Part shown: one piece after another, positions 49,172-59,384 of the stretch
Position numbering within the stretch: the first letter of the stretch is position 1
How the letters are laid out: each line of letters starts with the position of its first letter
NCBI GenBank assembly: GCA_943737045.1
Contig: CALSFV010000304.1
Coordinates: forward strand, 186,001-250,000
Direction of reading: 5' to 3'
DNA: 64,000 bases
DNA from: Parapristionchus giblindavisi
Taxonomy: Eukaryota > Nematoda > Chromadorea > Rhabditida > Diplogasteridae
Translations under genes and position numbers: made by a program
The notes under the pieces: generated by a model
What the model saw: the letters and a program-made list of their open reading frames with translations, nothing else
Database searches by the model: none
What the model was told of the DNA's origin: nothing

Positions 49172-50383
49172 CTCGCAGGACCTGACGGCCTTCGTCCATT
49201 TGAAATGCGGACAGGGATGGAGACAAAGGAAATCGCGCATCTACGACAATGCGCTCTTGCCGATTGGATATGCGCTTGCGCAGGTTTTTTTTGTTTTTTT
49301 GTTGTTTTAAAAAAAAATTATATTTATTTTATAATGGCAGGCGCTCGCTGAGAATGTCTCCCACCTGAAAATGCACATCGGCAATGAGATTATCCACAAG
49401 GTAAGCTAGTTCACACAGAGAAAATAGGTGTTATCCACAGCACATAAGACCTGTGAAGTGTTGTATTTAACACTTTTTGAGCTATTTTAACACCCAAAAA
49501 GTGTTAAATATAACACTTCACAGGTCTTATGTGCTGTGGATAACACCTCTTTTCTCTGTGTGTTATGAGAGACTATCTGGCTCCCGTGAAATTCTCTTGG
49601 CAATCGCTCCCAAATTGTGCACAGCTGCTATGTCGAACCCAAACTCTGTCTGCGAGCTCATCGCCACCCCATACTACAGCTATACACGATCGGTTTCTAT
49701 CACTTTTTTTTGTCCAAAATGTCAAGCCATAAGCAGAATATGTTCACTGAGTCGGATAGTCTCTCTTATAATTTGGGGTTTACCAAGTAATCGAGCTGTT
49801 TAGGTGGGCACGAGAGTGTACGAAGCGAAGACCAAGAGGAGATTTTATAAGAAAACGATTTGGAGAGCGCTCGAGCAACCCGATGCTCCGGTTAAGGTGA
49901 GAAAGATCAAAGATCAATTTCTCAAATACTCGAAAGATCAAAGATCAATTTCTCAAATACTCGAAAGATCAAAGATCAATTTCGCAAATACGCGAAAGAT
50001 CAAAGATCAATTTCGCAAATACTCGAAAGATCAAAGATCCATTTCGCAAATACTCGAAAGATCAACGATCAATTTCGCAAATACTCGAAAGATCAATTTC
50101 CACAAGTACTCCAGATATGAAAGATCGCTCTAATATAAAGATAGAAAAGCCGGGTCAAATGTGAATCGAGCTATGGTAAAGATCAAAGATCACAATATCG
50201 AAGATCCTCGTATTCCAGATTCGATTGATTTACGATCCGACAAGCGAGCATATGGTATTTCCGAAGGATGAATGCGACCTGGACTCGATGCCGGAACTTG
50301 GTTTCGAATTGGACTATGAACCACAGCTCAGACAACTCAAGCTTTCGAGATATTATACATTTTATTGTCGATCCCTCATTTGA
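46588..50383 (+). CDS. RNase H1-like protein, catalytically degenerate, paralog 1
   Basis: Exons 46588-46748, 46810-46873, 49179-49283, 49341-49400, 49804-49896 and 50219-50383 join in phase to about 215 residues. The N-terminus, MRLLSALARLSIRQLSTVDS, is typical of a mitochondrial presequence. The rest follows an RNase H1 fold: strand 1 DVYIVTKFNRTVIKW, helix and strand ALLPIGYALAQALAENVSHL, and helix IWRALEQPDAPVK. Where active RNases H carry Asp-Glu-Asp-Asp, this protein has K or N in strand 1, no RAEL Glu and GN in place of the TDS Asp, so it should not cleave RNA-DNA hybrids. The family call is by eye and rests mainly on clearer paralogs nearby. Intron 2 contains a 1.2-kb palindromic element. 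The last exon has IYDPTSEHMVFPK and a longer tail than paralog 2. Confidence 0.72.
47590..48831. mobile_element. CAAGGAGTCTC-ended element interrupted by a second element
   Basis: The ends CAAGGAGTCTCTTATGTCTT and AAGACATAAGAGACTCCTTG are flanked by TAA. It is closely related to 33098-33710. The tRNA-like module appears at 47817-47885 (TGGTGGCGCAGTGGCAAAG, GGGTTCGATCCCCGCC) and, cut short, at 48690-48720 in reverse. It lies in intron 2 of RNase H-like paralog 1. Confidence 0.85.
47998..48591. mobile_element. TA-flanked MITE nested in the CAAGGAG element
   Basis: Inverted ends of about 50 bp begin TGTCAGTGATCATGGCGAAC and end GTTCGCCATGATCACTGACA, with TA on both sides. The interior is about 490 bp with no gene. 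Confidence 0.85.
49118..49170. repeat. (TTA)n microsatellite abutting an exon 3 acceptor
   Basis: About 17 TTA units end directly at the cctcgcag acceptor of RNase H-like paralog 1. A similar (TTA)n tract is at 47391-47443. Confidence 0.9.
49412..49562. mobile_element. 151-bp near-perfect hairpin MITE in intron 4
   Basis: CACACAGAGAAAATAGGTGT and its complement ending TTTTCTCTGTGTG enclose a stem of about 68 bp with only a few mismatches. It lies 11 bases inside intron 4 of paralog 1. The transcribed intron could fold into a long hairpin. Confidence 0.85.
49907..50110. repeat. 29-bp tandem repeat containing GATCAAAGATCA
   Basis: About seven units of AAAGATCAAAGATCAATTTC plus GCAAATACTCG-type sequence fill intron 5 of paralog 1, starting next to the donor. 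Confidence 0.85.
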
Positions 50384-50619
50384 AATACGTGTACTCTTTA
50401 CCTATATTTTGTATTTATGCGGTGATTTGTATTGATTAACTTATTGTTTAATGTTGTCGGTTGTATTTCTCGAGTGAATTTTAAAAAATCGATAAATCAA
50501 TTTTTTTTATTATAACTACTTTGTGAGTATATGTTGTGCGGTATATTTATCCAATTGTTTATCGCATCGGTTGTGATAATGAATGATTTTTGCTGTAATG
50601 AAAATGATCGGATCGACAG

Positions 50620-51842
50620 ATGCGTTCCGCTCTGGCTAGACTATCGATTCGTGAGCTGAGTACGGTAGATGGCGTGGCGGGACCCAGCAACAGTACGCTG
50701 GACTGGGCGGGATTCGCGGCATCGATCAAAGATCAGCCAGACGAAAGCGCACGAAAGGAGATAGAGCAGGAGCGACCCTTCGTATTGTGAGTCATTCTTT
50801 TCCACAGTCTTGGTTCCGGTCCGGTCCGGTCCTGTTTTTATTTTTGTTGCTTATTCTATTTTAGCGCCCCGGATGTTTACATCGTCACTAACTTCAATCG
50901 AACTCTGATCAAGTGGCCATCTAAACCGGTTAGTTATTGATTGATTAATATTCGATTTCGGGTTACGGCATTACGGTGTGTTGCGGGTTACGGTATTTTT
51001 CCTCTCAGGACCAGACGGTGTGCATCGATTTCGGCCCCACCTCGAACATGTACTACAATGCGCTCAAGCCGATCGAATATGCACTTGCTCAGGTGGTTTT
51101 TTTTTGTTTTTTTACGATTTATTAATTTATATTCTGAATTATTGATGATTTTTTTTATATTTTGCATTATTCATTTTTATACCATCATAATATGAGGATA
51201 CACCCATTATATAAAGCTTAATTCGTTCTGCGAAAGATTACAATTTAAGCGATAAATATCGTTTTTTTTCTAAATCGACACACTGATCCACTAGCACAAA
51301 TCCTGTAAGGACGCCTAAAATGTACAAAGTGCATGCATACTTATTCTTCTACGTCTATTAATACTATTAATTTAACTTTTGATTGCAGGCACTCGCTGAG
51401 AAAGTCTCCCATTTGAAAGTGCACACCGGCAATCAATTTGTCTACAAGGTGAAGTAGTTAATTGTAGGTTTAATTTTAGGTTTAAAATTAATGTAGTTGT
51501 TGTTCAGGTGGCACGAAAATTTTACAAAGCGAACAAGTTGAAGGAAATTTATGAGAAAACGATCTGGAGAGCGCTCGAGCAACCTGATGTTCCGGTTAAG
51601 GTGAGAAAGATCAAAGATCACCCTAATATTTGTGAACATAAGAAAGAGCCATGTAAAAATGTGAATCAAGCTGTAGCAAAGTTCAAAGATCAATGATCAT
51701 CATATTTCAGACTCGGCTGAGTTATGATGCGACAAGCGCGGATATGGTATTTCCGAAGGGCGCCTTCGATCTGAAGACGATGTCCGAAGTGGCGTTTGCC
51801 ATTCGCTACGAACGACCACTCAGTCAGCTCAAGATACTGTGA
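50620..51842 (+). CDS. RNase H1-like protein, catalytically degenerate, paralog 2
   Basis: Exons 50620-50786, 50865-50928, 51009-51092, 51389-51448, 51508-51600 and 51711-51842 give 199 residues. The architecture is identical to paralog 1, with the same exon boundaries. The presequence-like start is MRSALARLSIRELSTVDG. The fold landmarks are clearer here: DVYIVTNFNRTLIKW, NALKPIEYALAQALAEKVSH, LKVHTGNQFVYK and IYEKTIWRALEQPDVPVK, matching the RAEL helix, TDS strand and following helix of RNase H1. All expected catalytic acids are replaced (N, K, G). The start is 237 bp after the paralog 1 stop and the end is 168 bp before paralog 3. An AATAAAG lies at about 51916. The function is unknown; binding of RNA-DNA hybrids or a structural role is possible. 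Confidence 0.78.
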
Positions 51843-52009
51843 TTGTGCGATGCATTTGGTGCGTCGTGTGCGCGCTGACTGGCGACGTTTCTCACTTGTA
51901 CAGTTGATGTGCCCAATAAAGTATTTTTTCGTAAAATATTGTGTATGCAGTAGTGGTGGTAGCGATGCTCCGAAGAAACTATCGTGAACTGAGTTTTTAA
52001 TGTGATTTG

Positions 52010-52991
52010 ATGAGTCAAGAATTGTTTTCGAGAATGTTCGGACGGTTGGCGTCCAATGCCTCGATACGTTTTCTCGTGAGGAACAATGCGAGAACGAGAC
52101 TGAAATCGAGCCACGCGATCAAGGAAGCGTACGTTCTGATATCAGCGGCACACTCCAACTCTCCGCTCTGGCAACACTCTCGCAGATAGAGAAAGTGAGA
52201 GAGTGTTGCCAGAGCGGCGAGTTTCAAATTTGCCCGGGGTGTGTCTTTAAGGATCATCGGCCAATTGTTTGTGTATGAATTGATGGAGGAATGAATTTGG
52301 ATAAAACAATAGGAATAATAATTTAAGTAACGATAATTAAAGAGTCGTCCGAACCACGGGTTATTCGTTCACGCGCAATGGCGTCACACACTCCACTGCA
52401 GGCGTGTTCTGGGCGAGTGGAGATCCGAGGAATACGGTAGGTGTACTGTAAAAGAGTAAAGCGTACTGATTACTGTAGTGGATACGGTGGTGTCCATATT
52501 TCAGCTCTATTCCTGTAGACTCACTAACTCTCTTATATATAATGCTTTCTGATCATATTCAGAGCGGGCCAAAACAGGGGATGCATTTTGCCCGTAAGAT
52601 CTGTCCTTCGGTCCATGAGAGAAATCATAGCCATTCAAGAAAACGTCCAGTTTGAATCTTGATTAGAATATTCCAATAACCTAACGTTGTTCGTCCAATA
52701 GGCCATGTTCGATCGAACATGATCATACATTTGCGGTACCCTCGCCGTCTATTTTTATATAGTGGGTCAATTCTCGAAATAGAGTGGGTTTATTCACAAA
52801 ATTCTTTATTTTCGCTTAAAAATCGTCATTTTAGCTTCCTTTGGCCTTATATAGTGGGTCAATCCTCGCATTGCGAGGGTATGGCAATGTATGGACATGG
52901 TAAAGAATTATTCAGGTGAATGTGAAAGCGGACGAGAGGCCCTTCACAGGAGCGATGCTCCGATCGATAATCATTGCTATTGAGCAGGTAC

Positions 52992-53046
<55 letters not shown>

Positions 53047-54764
53047 TAATAATAATAATATCTTTATGTGCGTTTCAGGTAAGAATGATAATTACAGTAA
53101 TCTTTCATTTTCGTAGATCGGGCTCATATATGATATAGGAAGATTATTTAAATCTTGTGACATTCATAATTGTAACTCAGCCAACCCTTACAAAGATAAG
53201 CTCTTTTCGAAACACGATTTGTGAGGGTGTGTTAAATATGTCTTTTTCATCCTTTCTCTTGTGCAGTCAACAAGTACCATATGTACATGTGATAAATAGA
53301 ATAATGAAGGAAAATTCGAGTTGATTTTAAAAATATTCAGGCGAAATCGGCGGGAATTCGAAAGTTGCGAGTGAAGACGGATCTCAAGTTGAAGAGTGCG
53401 AATTACAAGGAGCTGGTGTGTATCGATTGATTCTCGTTCTTTTAGTTTCGAATTCTACATGTGTGTTTACATCACTCATGACTAGTGATTAAAGACTAGT
53501 GACTGAGATTAGTGATTAAATTAATTAATTAAATTTAACAAAATTAATTATGTTTACATCGAGATCTCCAGTAAATATTATTCGAGAAGATTGTCGAATT
53601 CGATAGTTTTGCTGTCTTGTTTATAGTCCTTTCTTTTCCCCCGTTAATTCATTTCCTATTACAGATAGAGACTTGGCGTGATAGAGACTTCCTCATGCGC
53701 AACGGCCAGATGATGCCCAATGCGGATCTGCTCGAGAAACTGCTCGACGCACTCGATGACAACATTCAGGTGCGCATACAGTACTCCGGGTTACGGAAGG
53801 ATAGGGTCGACGATTACTGTAGCACGGTCACTTGGCCATGGTGAATGTGCTTTGGTTGAGTTCGGGAATACTATCAAGCATAATCAGTACTTGCTGCACT
53901 GTGCGTAAGAGGTAGATTTCTACGGTATACTGTATTTAGGGTATACTGTATTTAAGGCATACTGTATTTAGGGTATACTGTATTTCAGGTTGATTTTGAG
54001 TTTACTCCCGCAGGGAAGGGTGGCAAGAACGAGGTGATTGAAGCGATCAGAGCTGAAAAGGAAACAGGTAGTCCATCTTAAATGTTCATGGAGTCCCGCG
54101 AATGTTTCCGTGAACAAACTGTGCGGACGAAAAGAGGACGAAACGTACTATAGGTTTCGAATTCACGACCATGTCACCAAATCCGTAGTTATCAGTGAAT
54201 TAAGATTTTCACGTTTTGCATATCACTTTTCGTTTGAATACGATAGACGTTAGTGGGTTATATGAACTTTCGCGGATCTTCATGTTTAAAATAAATTTTA
54301 ATTTATTAATTAATTTATTCGATAAAGGAGAATCCAGAGGAGAGCCGGTTCCCGATGAACTCGCGCCCACGGAACCAGAGCCGTCTACCTCGACCGATAC
54401 CGTGCCCCCACCAGCTCGCAAGCACCCACTGCCTACCGTATATGTGGGTGCACGGTAAGCAAGACTAGATTGATTGGGCTGTGATTATTGATTGATGGAT
54501 TTGTAGATTTGAGAAGTCGCCGAGGAACGAATTCAGACTGGCGTCGTATGCGACCTACTGGACGCCCGACACCATCGCGCATATTGACGTGGACAAAAGG
54601 TCTGGGAGATCAGAGATCAAAGATCAAAGATCATACTGCGAAGATTTCAGGCCAGTGGGTACAACGGAGCGGCTCTCTATCCAGCCGGTGACGCACTTTC
54701 GCGCCCAACTCGCGGGTATTATCGATGCGCTTGAGGAGGTACACTGTATTTCTGGAGAATGTAG

Positions 54765-54836
<72 letters not shown>

Positions 54837-57630
54837 AAATAATAAGTGATCAAATGATTGTGTAGATTCTGTAGTTCTTGTCTGAGAGTGGCAGAGATAC
54901 TCTAGATTGCAGATACGGTAGATGTGATAATCAGACTAATCAGTTATTTGGTGGTAATCGTGCCCCACCCAATGCTTTTGTGCTTGATAAAGGTCGTTGT
55001 ATTGTAGATGAGATAGCACTAGTTTCTTATTTAGGCGATCAATTCTGGTCTTACGGAGGTTCGAATCATCACGGACTCGCTGCACTTTCTCCACTTTTAC
55101 AAGGTTATTACATATTTTGTGTTCGCTCCCCATTCAACAGCTGATATGCTAAAAGGCTCTTCATAAGCCGTCCACATTATTTCTGTGCCCCCCCCCTCAT
55201 AAATGGTGTGTTGCGGATTTGATAGACCGTTCAAGAGAGCAGGACGAATTTTAACGAATTCGAATTTAAAAATGAGCGCAGATAGGTCAGTGGTTCGAGC
55301 AGTGCCCCGGATAGGCGGAGGTCTTGGGTTCGACTCCCTCCTTGTGTCAATCTTTTGCTAACCTGTATCAACCATAATCATTGCTAGATTGGTTGGCGCA
55401 AGATGGACGGCGAGCCGGTGGCCAACGAGCAGCAGTACGAACGCATTCGCGGTCTCGCAGCGAAATTGCGGGTACGGTAGCTATTGATTAGGATATCGAT
55501 TGGATCTCATTCATTCCTCTGCTGTCAGGTTCACTTCAAAGCTGAACGACTGCAACTTGAGGATCCCACGTGGCAAAGGGTGTACGAGCTATCCGAAGCA
55601 GGTTATTGATTTACTATTGATTTTATATGCAAATTATTGTTTTTTTATGTGTTTGTTATTGATTTTTTATTGATTTTATGTACAAATTATTGACTTTAAT
55701 TGATTTTATGTACAATTTATTGATTTTAATTGATTTTATGTATAAATTATTGATTTTTCTATCATCGAATTTGGACCAATTTATTGATTTGATCGCAGGA
55801 TTGCACTTTCCTGTGCGTGCCCGTGACACGCGAGAGTACGGTATGAGCGTGCACGAACTGCTCATTGGCAAAGATGAGATATGGTCGACCGAGGGCACGA
55901 GGTATACGGTAGTTTGTGACTGTGACTACGGTATTCTTGGGACACGGTGGCGCAGGGGTGGGGATACGGTAATATTGGACATGAGGGCATAACGATGCCA
56001 CTTACAGTACCCGTCGTGTGCGTATGTACAAGCGGAAGAAGGGCTGTCCGGCAGGCATACACTGGGATAGGTGTGTTATTTTAATTATATAAATTAAAAT
56101 ATAATATGTTTAATATGTTGAAACATTTTTGAATGATTTTATAATAAATACGATGTGGATCACACTGACCACGTGTCTCGTTGCGCCTCAGGCGTGGATA
56201 ATTTTTTAAATTTTTTTAAAATTATCATGTCTTGTACAAAGTCGACAGCGTCCATTAGACGGCTGTGATGAATTTCGGGCCAATAATTAAGACTTGATCT
56301 TTGATCTCTTCAGAATGGATGGCGTGTCACTAAAGGGCGACGAGGCGACGGCGTCTGAGAGCTGCTACGACGCCCTGGACAAGAAGGAGTCGGTGGATGT
56401 GCTGTGTGCGGTACTCGAGCAGGTATCAATGTTATCGATCATACGTGGGATGGTATTGCCTCTGGAAATGAAAATCGGGGGGTCGGAAGCAAAAATCGGG
56501 GGTGTAGTACCGCTAGCGGCAGTGGTGCCCACGTATGTTATCGACTATTCGAATAACCTGTGGCCGTATGCAAGAACAACGGAAAACCCTTTTCCGGGGA
56601 AATGTGACGTCATTAGCGTAGGCGGAGGATTTTTGGAAAACGCCTCCGCCTACGCTAATGACGTCACATTTTCCCGGAAAACGGTTCCTGCATACGGCCA
56701 CTGGGTTTTTTGCGTTTTACCTGACAATGTGAAACTGTAACAGCTTGGTATGTTGACTGGGGTCTTGAACCGAAAGCACCGAGCATAATTTCCGTGCCTG
56801 CTAGCTAATTTTACTCATTGTCAACGCTCCGGCAACGATATCCCGTAGACAGGTAAAGCGAGAGTCCAATGCCAGAGCGGAGAGTTTCAAATTAGCTCGT
56901 GGTGTGTCTTTTAACGAGCATTAGATCGGATAGTTCCGGTAATCGATTAGTATTGATTTTATTCCCCCAAGCTATTTAGGCAAATCGATTCGGCCTCGAG
57001 CAACTCGTGATCAGAACCAACCACACGAAACTCGTGCACTCCACCCTCGGATATCTAGAGGTACTGTAGTTTGATCTTTGATCTCAGGATTCTGTCCTAA
57101 AAGCTCCTACTTTCGGTTCCAACATCAGTTGGATCTGAGTATGCGAACTCCGATTTTAGCTCTACTTTTTTCGATCTACCTTGGGGCTTCGACTTTGAGA
57201 GCTGTGATTTTATTTTGCAGATCTGGCGTCGTTCGCAATGGCGTGATTCTCGTCTGAAGCCCATCAAGGACAGAGAGAAATGGGAGCGAGTGGCGGAGCT
57301 ACAGGATAAGATTGATGTGAGCTCTATATGGGATGTTGTAGCTCTGGTTATGGTACTGCGTTGGTTCGGGTTACGGTACTGCGTATGGGTGAACCTGGTC
57401 GCTCTAGTACGGTAGGTTCAACGGTTACGGTATAGGTACCACGATAGTTCATATTACAGTGCGATCTTGATAACTGTGTTCTCTCGTTTCAGATAGTGTG
57501 GGATCTCATCGAAGATGTGGACGAAACGAAGGACTTACCGTATCTCGAACGACACCGAAAGAAGAGAGGACGAAAAGCGAAAGACAAAACGATAGCTGTT
57601 TCAGCAGCTGCTAATGCTGCTGCGTCGTAG
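52010..57630 (+). CDS. Triple RNase H1-like domain protein, catalytically degenerate, paralog 3
   Basis: Seventeen exons keep phase over 532 codons: 52010-52128, 52343-52436, 52916-52987, 53341-53415, 53665-53769, 53989-54067, 54328-54454, 54507-54599, 54651-54738, 55388-55471, 55529-55601, 55799-55901, 56008-56070, 56314-56422, 56980-57060, 57221-57316, 57493-57630. The start region (MFGRLASNASIRF..) is presequence-like; ATG 52034 is an alternative. Domain 1: VVRTTGYSFTRNG, AGVFWASGDPRNT, AMLRSIIIAIEQ, RKLRVKTDLKL, GKNEVIEAIR. A Pro-rich linker follows. Domain 2: TVYVGARFEK, RAQLAGIIDALEE, GWRKMDGEPVAN. Domain 3: DVLCAVLEQANRFGLEQLVI and RTNHTKLVHS. Of the usual D-E-D-D, only one Asp (VKTD, domain 1) is clearly kept. 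Domain 2 lacks the exon for the TDS strand. The lysine/arginine-rich tail ends AAANAAAS. Confidence 0.85.
52163..52217. repeat. Hairpin in intron 1 of paralog 3
   Basis: CCGCTCTGGCAACACTCTC pairs with GAGAGTGTTGCCAGAGCGG across a 16-base loop. The right side continues into AGTTTCAAATT and GGTGTGTCTTT sequence that recurs at 56868-56925 in intron 14 of the same gene. Confidence 0.8.
52726..52891. mobile_element. TACATTTGCGG-family MITE in intron 2 of paralog 3
   Basis: It runs from TACATTTGCGGTACCCTCGC to GCGAGGGTATGGCAATGTA, ending 24 bases before the next exon. Confidence 0.8.
54765..54832. repeat. (TAA)n microsatellite in intron 9 of paralog 3
   Basis: About 19 TAA units followed by a few TTA units, able to form a hairpin. 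It lies where the missing RNase H exon of domain 2 would be. A similar tract is at 52990-53060 in intron 3. Confidence 0.9.
55272..55346 (+). other. tRNA-like module in intron 9 of paralog 3
   Basis: ATAGGTCAGTGGTTCGAGCA (A-box-like) and TGGGTTCGACTCCCTCC (B-box, pairing GGAGG..CCTCC-like) at normal spacing. There is no clear acceptor stem. It could be a decayed tRNA or SINE head. Confidence 0.5.
56560..56701. mobile_element. 142-bp hairpin MITE in intron 14 of paralog 3
   Basis: GTGGCCGTATGCAAGAAC.. and its complement ending GCATACGGCCAC enclose an almost uninterrupted stem (GTGACGTCATTAGCGTAGGC in both arms). The left duplicate (36.8-37.0 kb) lacks it. Confidence 0.85.
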
Positions 57631-58283
57631 TGTGCCTACCGTATCGGTGGTGTGAAGCTAGGAAACTGCGCCGGGGTTACTGTAGGCTGTTCCGTATTTT
57701 TGTCACCATTTCGATGTTTATCTGATTCGTTTGTGAATTTATTACCATCTTTCTAGATCAATTGATAATCAATGCTAACCGGCTTTCTTTGGCAAATCTA
57801 GGATGTGTCTAGGGCGTATTTTTATGTTGAATACTGTATTGATCTCGTTGTGATACTCTCCCAGTGTTGTTTTATCTAATGTTTGTTGTTAGAATCGATT
57901 ACTCCGCTAAATATAAAGTAGATGTACCTCGAATATCCTCGAATTAAATCGCAATGACATGTTTATCAACCTTCTGTGAGATTAAGACACAGAGGAGATC
58001 GAGGCTCCGCCCCTTTCACTTCGCGGGCATGGACACTGATTAACTGCAACATGATATTATGTTTTTTTCCTATAATTTCAGGACATTCCATTGTTATCAG
58101 ATATCTTTGCTAAACTAAACCAATTTGCAAATATGACCTACATAAAAGCAATTTGACTATGATATGTTTTATTCCAGAACATGTCTTTCTATTCATTTCA
58201 TTCTTTCATTCACCATTCCATTCCATCCACTAATCCTCGTCCTATTCGGTTGCTTCTCCTTATTCCTCTTCCCATCATCAACT

Positions 58284-59384
58284 ATGACCTCTACTAACCC
58301 TACCCATATCATCTTCAACCACTCCGATGTTCCCATCACTCGTCGTCTTCTCATTCGCAATACCGCCAGCCAGTATTTCGTTGGCAAGGTAAGTTTTCGG
58401 TGCCTAAAGATAATATCAACTGCCCAAGTTTTGTGTCTTGAGTTCAAAGATCAAAGATCAATATTCTCAGGTCGTCCCATCATCTAAGCAGCATATCAAA
58501 CTCGATTCAACTTGGTTCCTCGTTCGACCCAAAGGCTATATCACTGTCAATGTAACAGTTAACACCAATCAGATTCCACTCTTCGAGGTTTGAAAGATCA
58601 AAGACCAAAGATCAAAGATCAATTAATCATTCAGACAAGTGCTCACAAGATCAATATCTATGCTCGTCCCTTCAACGTGGCTCACTTCAGAGATATCAAG
58701 TACGGTAGCCTACAATACTGTTCAATAATTTCTATGATGACAATATCCCATCCAAAACCAGAATGGGGCTAAAGAGGTCGATGCTATTTATCGTAGCAAG
58801 ATCATAATAATCGATAATTCGTTTATTGATCGTATACCGATTAAGGAATTGGATCGCAAAAGACGGGGTTGAAACAGTGAAACAACGTGTACGTTGTCTG
58901 ACCCTCAAGGTCTCCAAGGAATTCTCTGCACGTGATGTACGGTAGCCTACAGTATTCATTGAATACCGTAATCCTACCATATTCCATTCAAGACCATAAT
59001 CGAAGTTCCTGGTGATTGTCAATCGGTTGAGTCTGTTCAATGGGCCTCGTTCTCTTATCCATCTTACCCTATGGATAGAGACACAACCACTGCTATCAGA
59101 TTTGATGATGGTTTGTAGTTCGATCTTTGGTCTCTGATTTAACGGTTGATCTTTGATCTTTGCAGATGCCAAGACTGCAAGCAAGATCGATAGCGCCGAT
59201 AGTAAGTATTTGCCAAAGGACAATCAGTAAGCCATCTACCGTAATCTATTCAATCATAGATCAATCAATCGATAATTTCAGGGATACGCTCTTCTCTCAA
59301 TTGACCGAATTCCTTCTGGCTCTACCTGCGATGAAGATTTCTGCGCGAATGATTGAAATGGAACTTGATGAACACTTTGACTGA
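58284..59384 (+). CDS. MSP-like-domain protein, paralog 2
   Basis: Exons 58284-58388, 58471-58587, 58635-58699, 58846-58936, 58993-59110, 59166-59226 and 59282-59384 join in phase to 219 residues. The N-terminal domain (THIIFNHSDVPITRRLLIRN, LVRPKGYITVNVTVN, HKINIYARPFN) resembles an MSP-type immunoglobulin fold. The C-terminal half (VKQRVRCLTLKVSKEFSARD, TIIEVPGDCQSVESVQWASF) is unrecognised, and the end is acidic (MIEMELDEHFD). Exon 4 begins after gattaag; a longer exon from 58765 meets stops, which decides this acceptor. Both paralogs agree on it. The gene starts 654 bp after the triple RNase H-like gene, same strand. MSP-domain proteins in nematodes are often sperm-expressed; that is inference here. 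Confidence 0.82.

Noticed and set aside
54878..55144. 88-codon frame in intron 9 of the triple RNase H-like gene
   Set aside because: No splice sites in phase with the flanking exons and no RNase H resemblance. The flanking exons join in phase without it.
58765..58865. Longer exon 4 for the MSP-like gene (IIIIDNSFIDRIPIKELDRK)
   Set aside because: It meets a stop in the 58 kb copy, and the phase fails at the exon 3 junction. The gattaag acceptor restores a shared open frame in both paralogs.
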